DNA from: UBA4738 sp002413305
GTDB taxonomy: Bacteria > Actinomycetota > UBA4738
Reading direction: 5' to 3'
DNA length: 10,847 nucleotides
Assembly: GCA_036847185.1 (NCBI GenBank)
Contig: DAIUAM010000070.1
Location: forward strand, 1 to 10,847
Part shown: positions 1 through 6,015 of the stretch, piece by piece
Layout of the letters: every line of letters begins with the position of its first letter
Numbering within the stretch: the stretch's first letter is position 1
Notes under the pieces: model-generated
Databases searched by the model: none
The model's input: the letters and a program-made list of their open reading frames with translations, nothing else
What the model was told of the DNA's origin: nothing
Translations under genes and position numbers: made by a program

Positions 1-398
1 CGGATGCCGGCCTCCTTGTTGTAGTAGGCCTGGGCGATGGCGGTGTTCGGCTTGTGCGAGCCGGCCGGCGAGGTGCCTTCGTACTTGAAGTAGATGTGGG
101 CGGGCGTCTGGAGCGCCTGCTCGAGCCGGGTCGCCCGGTACAGCGGCGAGGGCCGCCACAGCCGGTAGGCATCCAGCACCGGCCCGGGGATGTCGATCCA
201 CCGCTCGGTCGACACCTCTTGCAGGATCAGCGCCTCCGGGAACAGGGGAGCGAGGTCCGCCGGCCCGACCGGCTCCTTCGTGCCGGGATGCAACGGGGGG
301 AGTGGCGGCATGCCGGCCGCCGCCATGTCCGGCAGGATGTTGTACCAGGCCGTGGGCAGGTCGTTCGGCTCGAGGTTGAACTGGTTGCGCTCCGCCAT
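1..398 (-). CDS. trpB2: TrpB2-type tryptophan synthase beta chain, N-terminal part (runs off left edge)
   Basis: The N-terminal 132 residues of a pyridoxal-phosphate enzyme are visible; the rest lies outside the window. Residues 103-131 carry the pattern YFKYEGTSPAGSHKPNTA followed by QAYYNKEAG. This is typical of the TrpB2 branch of tryptophan synthase beta chains, which condenses indole with serine. K116 in the HKPN motif is the expected Schiff-base lysine. The long N-terminal region before the core, including the segment LQEVSTERWIDIPGPV (residues 59-74), is also characteristic of TrpB2 rather than TrpB1. The ATG start is supported by an AAGGAGG site 5 bases upstream. Whether it works with a TrpA partner or as a stand-alone indole-scavenging enzyme cannot be judged, because no other trp gene is present. 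The gene is divergent from the Asp-box protein. Confidence 0.93.
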   Translation of the reverse strand, partial: MAERNQFNLEPNDLPTAWYNILPDMAAAGMPPLPPLHPGTKEPVGPADLAPLFPEALILQEVSTERWIDIPGPVLDAYRLWRPSPLYRATRLEQALQTPAHIYFKYEGTSPAGSHKPNTAIAQAYYNKEAGI

Positions 399-403
399 GG
401 CTG

Positions 404-410
404 CCTCCTT
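404..410 (-). promoter_or_regulatory. Shine-Dalgarno site of trpB2
   Basis: On the minus strand this reads AAGGAGG, a near-perfect anti-16S match. It lies 5 bases before the ATG at 398 and fixes that start. Confidence 0.8.
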
Positions 411-442
411 GGAAGCTCCGCCGGACCCTTCCGTGGGCGCTC

Positions 443-448
443 ATTCTA
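443..448 (-). promoter_or_regulatory. Candidate -10 box for trpB2
   Basis: The minus strand reads TAGAAT, a good TANNNT match in a very GC-rich region. It would place transcription start near 436 and give a leader of about 38 bases containing the Shine-Dalgarno site. No convincing -35 hexamer is seen at 17 bases upstream, so the call rests on the -10 alone. Confidence 0.35.
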
Positions 449-541
449 GGCGCGGGGGCCGGCCCGCGTTTCTGCCGCCCGGCGAGTAAGCTTCCGCCGG
501 TCCCGACCCACCACCGAAGGCCGAAACCGAGGGGAGATGGA

Positions 542-2035
542 ATGCGCAAACACCTGTTGGCCGGACTGGCCACGCTCACCGTCCTGCTCGTGTCGCTCCC
601 GGGCCAGATGGTCGCGGCCGCTCCACGGGCGACCGGGCGTGCGGCCGTCCTCGCCTTCCGGGACGCCGAACACGCCCGGATGGTCCGGCGGGGTCTCCAC
701 CCAGCCCCGGCGATCCCCGCGCCGGGGAACCGGGCCCGGACCCCCCTCGCTTTCGGGACCAAACGGTTCGTCCAGCAGGTCAGCGAGGACACGTTGCCGC
801 CGGCCTCCGGGACCGAGCCGGACACGCAGGTCGAACCCGACATCGACATGGACCCGAACAACGCGCTCCACGTGGTAGCGGTCATGCAGCAAGGCCGCGA
901 TCCGAACGGCGGGTCGGTCGACCCCGGATGGGCCTCCTCCCGCGACAGCGGGAAGACGTGGACGAGCGGGAACCTGCCCCATCTGACCACCGCCGTGGGC
1001 GGCGTGTGGGACCGAGCCTCCGACCCGGCGGTGGCGTTCGGGCCCGACGGCGCAGCCTACGCGGTCACCTTGGCTTTCAACACGCATAACAACCTGAGCG
1101 GCGTGGCGGTCAACCGCTCCGACGACGGCGGGCTGACGTGGAACGACCCCGTCATGGCCGCCACGGATCCCAACGGCGGCGACGACAAGGAATGGATCGC
1201 CGTCGACGACTTCCCCTCGAGCCCGAACTTCGGGCGCGTCTACGTCTCCTGGGACCGGGCGGAGTCGTTCGGCCAGCCGATCCTGCTGGCCTCCTCGGAC
1301 ACCCGGGGCTCGTCGTGGAGCGCGGTGAAGACGGTCTCCGGCACGAGCTCGTTCACCATCGGCGCCCGGCCGGTGGTCCAGCCGAATGGCGACCTCACGA
1401 TCGTGTACGAGAACTTCGCCTCCGGGAAGATCGTTTCCCAGATCTCGCACGATGGGGGTGCGACGTTCGGCGCCGCGGTGAGCGTGGCCGCAGACCGGGC
1501 CAGCGATCCGCCGGACATGCGGGCGGGAAGCGACCTGCCATCGGCCGCCGTGGACCCGACCACCGGGTCGATGTACGTGGCCTGGGGCGACACGCGGTTC
1601 CGTTCGGACGGGACGATGGACGCGCTGGTGTCCCGGTCGACCGACGGAGGCGCCACGTGGGGTGCGCCAGTCCGGGCGAACCAGGACGCCACCACCGACG
1701 GTCTCGACCACGTCACCCCGGCGGTCGCCGCGAACGGCGGGTTCGTCCACGTCACATACCGGACCCGGGCGAAGACCTCAAGCGGCTACTCGAATGCCGT
1801 CGACATGCGCTACATCGTGTCGGGCGACGGCGGGCAGACGTTCGGCGGCGAGCTGGTGCTCGGGCCGCTCACCAACCTCCGCTGGGCGGCGACCGCCGGG
1901 GGCTTGTTCCTGGGCGACTACATGGGCGTCGCTGCATCCGCCGGATCGGTGCACGCCGTCTGGTGCCGCGCATCCCGCCCTCCGACCCCCGAGACCTACC
2001 ACCAGACCACGTGGAGCGGCACGATCCAGAAGTAG
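542..2035 (+). CDS. Secreted six-bladed beta-propeller protein with Asp-box (BNR) repeats
   Basis: A 497-residue protein with a Sec signal peptide (MRK, then a hydrophobic stretch to about residue 20, with cleavage likely in VAAAP near residues 24-28). It carries six Asp boxes: SRDSGKTW (133), SDDGGLTW (193), a degenerate SSDTRGSSW (251), SHDGGATF (302), STDGGATW (366) and SGDGGQTF (427). Spacing is 51-64 residues, as expected for one repeat per blade of a six-bladed sialidase-like propeller. Asp boxes are structural. I do not see the FRIP-type arginine motif of true sialidases, so catalytic activity is unproven; it could be a glycan-binding or exo-acting glycosidase-like protein, or a non-enzymatic one. 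GGGGAG 5 bases before the ATG supports the start. It is monocistronic, followed by a strong terminator. Confidence 0.88.
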   Translation: MRKHLLAGLATLTVLLVSLPGQMVAAAPRATGRAAVLAFRDAEHARMVRRGLHPAPAIPAPGNRARTPLAFGTKRFVQQVSEDTLPPASGTEPDTQVEPDIDMDPNNALHVVAVMQQGRDPNGGSVDPGWASSRDSGKTWTSGNLPHLTTAVGGVWDRASDPAVAFGPDGAAYAVTLAFNTHNNLSGVAVNRSDDGGLTWNDPVMAATDPNGGDDKEWIAVDDFPSSPNFGRVYVSWDRAESFGQPILLASSDTRGSSWSAVKTVSGTSSFTIGARPVVQPNGDLTIVYENFASGKIVSQISHDGGATFGAAVSVAADRASDPPDMRAGSDLPSAAVDPTTGSMYVAWGDTRFRSDGTMDALVSRSTDGGATWGAPVRANQDATTDGLDHVTPAVAANGGFVHVTYRTRAKTSSGYSNAVDMRYIVSGDGGQTFGGELVLGPLTNLRWAATAGGLFLGDYMGVAASAGSVHAVWCRASRPPTPETYHQTTWSGTIQK

Positions 2036-2301
2036 CTCGGGGCTGGGGCCGGGGTTGGCCCAACGGTGGAGCGCGGGCGAAAAGATAGGGCGGGGCTTGG
2101 TGCCCCGCCCTTTGCCCGTCGGCCTCAGTAGGTGGGATCCATCACCCGGGCCTGCCCGGCAACGTCTTCCTATGGAAGGCAGATCATCCGGATCCCTGCA
2201 GTCTGTATCGGCGGCCGGCCCGCGCTTCGATATCGGCCGGATGACCGGTTTCGCGGGGGATGCCGCCTAGTGCCATGGACCGAACCGGTCTCACGGACTG
2301 A
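2036..2301. other. Intergenic region between convergent genes
   Basis: This gap separates the Asp-box gene (plus) from the ligase (minus). It contains the terminator hairpin at 2088-2113. The remaining 2114-2301 shows only short unconvincing open frames and GC-rich partial repeats (for example two copies of TATCGGC within 30 bases and the 8-base palindrome CGATATCG at 2228-2235). No RNA gene was recognised. Confidence 0.5.
2088..2113. terminator. Strong, probably bidirectional intrinsic terminator
   Basis: A perfect 9-base stem GGGCGGGGC / GCCCCGCCC (2088-2096 and 2102-2110) encloses the 5-base loop TTGGT and is followed by TTT on the plus strand. Read from the minus strand, the stem is followed by TATCTTTT (complement of the A-rich bases just before 2088). 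It could therefore end both the upstream plus-strand gene, whose stop is about 50 bases away, and the convergent ligase transcript. Confidence 0.78.
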
Positions 2302-3372
2302 TCATTCCAAGAGCCGATGGAGGTCCGCCGTGACCGGCTGCCGGAGCTGCTCGACGGTACAGGCCGACGCGGGCTTGTCCGGACGCCACCGCAGGAACCG
2401 GGCGCCGTGCCGGATGCGGTCCCCGGTGACCTGATCGAACGCGACCTCACACACCAGCTCGGGTCGTAGCTTCTCGTAGGACAGGTCCTTGTCGTGTGCC
2501 CACCTGCTCATCGCCATCTGGCCCGGCGGGGGCGCGTCGGACGTGCCCTCCCGGTGCGGCTCCAGCGTCTTCACGAGCTCCCGCCGGGCCGCCTGCGTGA
2601 ATCCCGAGGTGAACCCGACCTGCCGGACCCGGCCGGCTTCGTCGTACAGCCCGAGCAGGAGCGAGCCGACCGCCACGCCCCGCAGGTCCTTCGCCCACCG
2701 GAACCCCAGCACCACGCAATCCGCGGTGCGGATCCGCTTCACCTTCAGCATCTCCCGCACGCCGGAGCGATACGGCGAACCAAGACGTTTGGCCACCACG
2801 CCGTCCAGGCCCGCCACCACGTACTCGTCGAGCCACGTGGCGGCCAAGGCGGCATCGCCCGTGGATGGCGAGCAGTACAGGGGCGGCCGCGCGTCCGCCA
2901 TCACGACTTCCAGCGCCTCGCGGCGGATGGCAAGCGGTTCGCCGCGCAGGTCACGCTCCTCCCATGCCAGCAGGTCGAACGCCACGAACGACGCCGGGGT
3001 TTCCTTCGCCAGCCGCCGGACCCGAGACTCCGCCGGGTGGATCCGTTGGAGCAGCGCGTCGAAGTCCAGCGCCTTCCCGTCGGGGGAGAAGACCACGATC
3101 TCGCCGTCCAGGACCACGCGCGGCGAGCCAAGCGTCCGCAGGGCGTCGTTCAGCTCGGGGAAGTACCGGGAGAACGGGAGCTCTCCTCGGCTGGAGATGG
3201 AGACCTCGTCTCCGTCACGGAAGCAGATGGCCCGGAACCCGTCCCACTTCGGCTCGTACTGCCAGCCGTCGCCATCAGGGAGGGCGGCGACGTGCTTGGC
3301 CTCCATCGGGGCGAGCGGAGGAGGGAACGGCAGGTTCACGGCGAGCAGGACCCGGGGTTCATCGCCCCGCAT
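2302..3372 (-). CDS. ligC: ATP-dependent DNA ligase, LigC type
   Basis: A 356-residue stand-alone ATP-dependent DNA ligase, close in size to mycobacterial LigC (about 358 residues). It seals nicks by ligase adenylylation, DNA adenylylation and phosphodiester formation. The adenylation domain shows motif I EPKWDGFR with nucleophile K42, motif III SFVAFDLLAW (128-137), motif IV DGVVAK (190-195) and motif V LKVKR (209-213). The C-terminal OB-fold domain ends with an RHGARFLRWRPDK motif (321-333), the motif VI region. No polymerase or nuclease domain is fused, and no Ku gene is in the window, so this is not LigD. In actinobacteria such ligases accompany the essential NAD-dependent LigA and act in repair. 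The start is the ATG at 3372 with a weak GAGAG upstream; a GTG at 3339 is an alternative and would better match the short N-terminus of known LigC. Confidence 0.92.
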   Translation of the reverse strand: MRGDEPRVLLAVNLPFPPPLAPMEAKHVAALPDGDGWQYEPKWDGFRAICFRDGDEVSISSRGELPFSRYFPELNDALRTLGSPRVVLDGEIVVFSPDGKALDFDALLQRIHPAESRVRRLAKETPASFVAFDLLAWEERDLRGEPLAIRREALEVVMADARPPLYCSPSTGDAALAATWLDEYVVAGLDGVVAKRLGSPYRSGVREMLKVKRIRTADCVVLGFRWAKDLRGVAVGSLLLGLYDEAGRVRQVGFTSGFTQAARRELVKTLEPHREGTSDAPPPGQMAMSRWAHDKDLSYEKLRPELVCEVAFDQVTGDRIRHGARFLRWRPDKPASACTVEQLRQPVTADLHRLLE

Positions 3373-3443
3373 GCTACGCTCTCGTTACCGGCGCGAGCCG
3401 GGTGATTCGCTCTCTCTCGTCCCGTCGAGTCGATCGGAGCTTC

Positions 3444-3815
3444 ATGGCGGATGCGCGAAGCCAGGGCAACCGGCCCCTGGAGGAACAGCAGGGCAAGACC
3501 GTCTGGCAGGGCCGGATCGGCGACGCGCCGCTCCGGGTCGACGTCCTGCCTTCCGGTCGCATCTTCGCCACTTGGTCCATGCGGGGAAACGAACGCCGCG
3601 CCGTCGTCGACACCGTCTCCCAGCTCGAACAGCGGGTCCTGTTCCAGCTGATGCTGGGCGCCGGGCCCGACGAGGACCGCGTCGCTCACGAGGTCATCGC
3701 CGCCGTGGAGCAGGGCCAGGAAGGCATGCCCGATCCCACCCAGGCCCCGTCCGGAGTGCGCCGAAAGAAGCGCGCCCGCCGTCCCGGTCCACCTCGGTCC
3801 CGCCGCCGCCGGTAG
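3444..3815 (+). CDS. Hypothetical small protein with highly basic C-terminal tail
   Basis: I do not recognise this 123-residue protein. Residues 18-55 look like short beta strands (KTVWQGRIG, LRVDVLPSGR, FATWSMRG). Residues 55-92 look helical, and the tail from 106 is almost only Arg, Lys and Pro (RRKKRARR, then RSRRRRR at the end). Such a tail suggests nucleic-acid or ribosome contact, but this is inference. The ATG has GGAG 4 bases upstream, and codon third positions are strongly G/C, which supports this frame over the overlapping frames. It is divergent from the ligase with only 71 bases between the start codons, so the two may share a control region. It converges on the HAD gene with a 27-base gap. 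Confidence 0.68.
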   Translation: MADARSQGNRPLEEQQGKTVWQGRIGDAPLRVDVLPSGRIFATWSMRGNERRAVVDTVSQLEQRVLFQLMLGAGPDEDRVAHEVIAAVEQGQEGMPDPTQAPSGVRRKKRARRPGPPRSRRRR

Positions 3816-3842
3816 CCGGCCCCTACGGTCTGACCTGCTCCT

Positions 3843-4652
3843 TCACCCCCCGGCCAGCGCCTTCACCGTGTCCTCCCAGTTCCGCGAGGCGCGCCGCCGC
3901 CCGATTGCGTAGCCCAGCGCATAGCCGACGGTGGCCGCCGCCGCACCACCCACGCCGGCCGCTGAGGCGACCATCGTCCGCCGCCGGGCGGTCCGGAAGT
4001 CCAGAACCTGCCAGCCGTGCTTGCGGGCCATGGTCAGCAGCTGGTGGTCGGGGTTCATGGCCACCGGGTTCCCCACCAGCTCCAGGAGTGGCACGTCGTT
4101 CACGCTGTCCGAATACGCCCACGACCGGTTCAGGTCGATGCCGCGTTCCGCCGCCAGCTCCTTGACCCGCGCGGCCTTCTCGGGCCCGTGGACCATCGGT
4201 CCTTCGAGGTTGCCGGTATAGCGGTCGTCGACCACTTCGGCTCGCGTGCCCACCACGCCGTCGATGGCCAGCTCCTCGGCGAGCAGCGCGATGTAGTCCT
4301 CGGGCGACGAGGAGGCGATGTAGACCTCGCGGCCGGCTCGCTTGTGGCGCTGCAGCAGTTCCACCGCTTGCGGGTAGATACGGGGGACGAGCTCTTCGCG
4401 TGCCACCGCCCGCCCGACCCCGATCACCTCTTCGCGCCGCCGGCCCCGGATCGCTTCCAGCGAAGCCGCGCGAGCCCGTTCCATGGGGCCTTCGGCCTCC
4501 GTCCCGATCAGACGGTACCGGATCTGGTCCGTGCCGAGGCGGGCCAGGTCTCCCACGGTGAAGTACTTCTGCCGGTACATCTCCCGAGCCAGCGGGAACA
4601 GGCTCGAACCGAGCAGGAGCGTCTTGTCCAGGTCGAAGAACGCCGCTTCCAC
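3843..4652 (-). CDS. HAD superfamily subfamily IB phosphatase with C-terminal membrane segment
   Basis: A 269-residue HAD-IB hydrolase, the SerB-like branch. Motif I is FFDLDKT with nucleophile D7 and acid/base D9. The motif II serine lies in YIASSSPEDY (111-120) and the motif III lysine is probably in GPEKAARVK (156-164). The motif IV acidic pair is in YSDSVNDVPLLELVG (180-194), followed by NPVAMNPD, a pattern typical of this subfamily. The cap of about 80 residues sits between motifs I and II. Residues 226-251 form a Gly/Ala-rich hydrophobic helix flanked by Arg clusters, a likely membrane anchor. The substrate is unknown; phosphoserine or a lipid-linked phosphate are possibilities. The start is a GTG without a clear Shine-Dalgarno site; no ATG is available nearby upstream in frame. 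It lies 53 bases behind the Mog-XdhC fusion on the same strand, so cotranscription is likely. Confidence 0.87.
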   Translation of the reverse strand: MEAAFFDLDKTLLLGSSLFPLAREMYRQKYFTVGDLARLGTDQIRYRLIGTEAEGPMERARAASLEAIRGRRREEVIGVGRAVAREELVPRIYPQAVELLQRHKRAGREVYIASSSPEDYIALLAEELAIDGVVGTRAEVVDDRYTGNLEGPMVHGPEKAARVKELAAERGIDLNRSWAYSDSVNDVPLLELVGNPVAMNPDHQLLTMARKHGWQVLDFRTARRRTMVASAAGVGGAAAATVGYALGYAIGRRRASRNWEDTVKALAGG

Positions 4653-4705
4653 GGTGGGCGAGTCTACCCCGACGGGATGGCCGGCCGGTGGCCGTTCGAC
4701 GTTGT

Positions 4706-5953
4706 TCAGGCAGGCCGAAGGTCCAGCCAGCCCCCTCCTGCTGCGTGGCGGTCGGCCACCACCCCGGCCAGGATCGAGAGCGCGATCTCTTCGGCGCTCC
4801 GGGCCCCGATGTCGATGCCGACCGGTGTCCGGATACGGGTGAGGTCCCCCTCGGTGAACCCCAGCTTGCGGAGGGCCTCGACGTGGGGGCCGACGTGGCG
4901 GCGGCTGCCCATGATCCCGACGAACCGGGCGGGCGAGCGAAGGAGCGCGGCCAGCGCATCCACGACGTAGGGCGCGTCGTGGTCGGCGAGGACCACGGAC
5001 GTCTCTTCGTCGGCTTCGAGCTCCTCGATCAGGGGTGCTGGGAGGTCGCGCCTGGTCCGTTCGGCGCGCGGCTCGTAGAGCAACGGTTCGAACCCGACCT
5101 CCCCGGCCAATCGCAGAAGGTGCAGGCCCACCGGCGAGGCGGAGACGACGATGAGCCTCGCGGCGGGCAGGATCGGTTCCAGGAGGACGTCGATCGAGCC
5201 CAGCTCGTGGGTGTACGTGCGGGTGGTGGGCTCCCCCGATCGCAGGACCGCCGGCGCGTCGGCGGCGGCCCCTCCGTCGAACTCCGCGCACCCGAGCGTG
5301 CCCTCGACCGGGCCCTCCGAGCCGATCACTAGTCGCTGCCCGATCCGGCAGGGCGGGTTGCCGTCGATCTTGACCGCGGTGGCGACCACCCGCGGCCTCG
5401 GCCGCCGCGCGCGTTCGCCGTGCGGGTGGCCCGCGGGTCCCGCCTGCGGGTCGGGCCCGTGCACGGTGCGCCCGGCCAACAGGTCCAGGGCGTGAGAAAG
5501 CACGGGCAGGATCGCCGCCAAGCTCTCGGTGGCGCCCCTCTCGCTGCCCGGCAGGTTCACGATGAGCGTCGAGCCCAGGGTGCCGGCGACCTCGCGCGAG
5601 AGCGCGGCCATGGGGGTCGAGGCCCGCCCGGCCGCCCGCATCGCCTCCGCCAGGCCGGGCGCCTCCCGTTCGATCACCGCACGGGTCGCCTCGGGCGTCA
5701 CGTCGCGCGGCCCAAGGCCGGTCCCGCCGGTGGTCGCCACCAGCGCCGTCCCGGCGGCTGCGAGCTCCCGGAGGAGCGCGGCGATCCGGTCGCGTTCGTC
5801 GGGGACCACCGCCCGCCGGGCCACGGCGAACCCGTTCCCCTCCAGGAGGGCGGCGACCGCGCCGCCCGACACGTCCTCCCGGACCCCTTCGGATACCCCG
5901 TCGGAGACGGTGACCACCGCCGCCCGCCACGGGCGCTCTTCGGACTCCGGCAC
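4706..5953 (-). CDS. Fused molybdopterin adenylyltransferase (MogA/MoaB-like) and XdhC-like protein
   Basis: A 415-residue two-domain protein. Residues 10-163 form a MoCF (MogA/MoaB) domain: VVTVSDGV near 13-20, the binding loop TTGGTGLGPRDVTPEAT (74-90) and NLPGS (133-137). This domain adenylylates molybdopterin before molybdate insertion. A Pro/Arg/Gly-rich linker (about 164-188) leads to an XdhC/CoxI-like part: ATAVKIDGNPPCRIGQRLV and GTLGCAEFD (191-226), a Rossmann half starting LIVVSASPVG (267-276), and the conserved C-terminal block with GIMGSRR (346-352) and GIDIGARSAEEIALSI (379-394). XdhC proteins bind mature cofactor and hand it to xanthine-dehydrogenase or CO-dehydrogenase type enzymes. 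The usual GAGHVG-like loop is replaced by SASPVG. The start is a GTG with GAGGAG 7 bases upstream. It is divergent from the GMC oxidoreductase and followed by the HAD gene. Confidence 0.92.
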   Translation of the reverse strand: MPESEERPWRAAVVTVSDGVSEGVREDVSGGAVAALLEGNGFAVARRAVVPDERDRIAALLRELAAAGTALVATTGGTGLGPRDVTPEATRAVIEREAPGLAEAMRAAGRASTPMAALSREVAGTLGSTLIVNLPGSERGATESLAAILPVLSHALDLLAGRTVHGPDPQAGPAGHPHGERARRPRPRVVATAVKIDGNPPCRIGQRLVIGSEGPVEGTLGCAEFDGGAAADAPAVLRSGEPTTRTYTHELGSIDVLLEPILPAARLIVVSASPVGLHLLRLAGEVGFEPLLYEPRAERTRRDLPAPLIEELEADEETSVVLADHDAPYVVDALAALLRSPARFVGIMGSRRHVGPHVEALRKLGFTEGDLTRIRTPVGIDIGARSAEEIALSILAGVVADRHAAGGGWLDLRPA

Positions 5954-5960
5954 GGATCCG

Positions 5961-5966
5961 CTCCTC
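5961..5966 (-). promoter_or_regulatory. Shine-Dalgarno site of the Mog-XdhC fusion gene
   Basis: The minus strand reads GAGGAG 7 bases before the GTG at 5953. This decides the start among longer in-frame possibilities that extend into the divergent gene. Confidence 0.72.
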
Positions 5967-5971
5967 GAGGG

Positions 5972-6000
5972 TTCGACCTGCTGGGACGAGCCGATAGTAT
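5972..6000 (+). promoter_or_regulatory. Candidate promoter of the GMC oxidoreductase gene
   Basis: TTCGAC (5972-5977) and TAGTAT (5995-6000) are 17 bases apart. The -10 matches TANNNT; the -35 is a partial match to TTGAC. Predicted transcription start is near 6007, only about 9 bases before the GTG at 6016, so the leader would be very short and without a Shine-Dalgarno site. The complementary strand reads TACTAT at 5999-5994, so an overlapping -10 for the divergent Mog-XdhC gene is also possible. Confidence 0.42.
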
Positions 6001-6004
6001 CGGC
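5990..6004. promoter_or_regulatory. 15-base perfect palindrome, candidate operator in divergent promoter region
   Basis: The sequence GCCGATAGTATCGGC has two 7-base arms around a central G. It lies between the divergent Mog-XdhC and GMC genes and covers the candidate -10 box. A dimeric regulator bound here would block RNA polymerase in either direction. No regulator gene adjoins it, so the binding protein is unknown. Confidence 0.45.
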
Positions 6005-6015
6005 CCGACGGCCCG

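Noticed and set aside
451..468. Inverted repeat CGCGGG / CCCGCG in the trpB2-propeller gap
   Set aside because: A 6-base G/C-only stem is expected by chance at this base composition, and it has no clear relation to a promoter.
446..1750. Long 434-residue open frame on the minus strand opposite the propeller gene
   Set aside because: It is antisense to a gene with a signal peptide and six Asp boxes; its translation is Arg/Gly/Pro/Val-rich with no recognisable motif, a normal artefact of high G+C.
3807..3842. Possible terminator between the small basic-tailed gene and the HAD gene
   Set aside because: A GCCGG/CCGGC repeat around the TAG gives only a 5-base stem with no T-run.
2489..4165. 558-residue plus-strand open frame
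   Set aside because: It runs antisense through ligC and then across the small basic-tailed gene and the HAD gene; composition is Ser/Arg/Pro-rich and there is no domain similarity.
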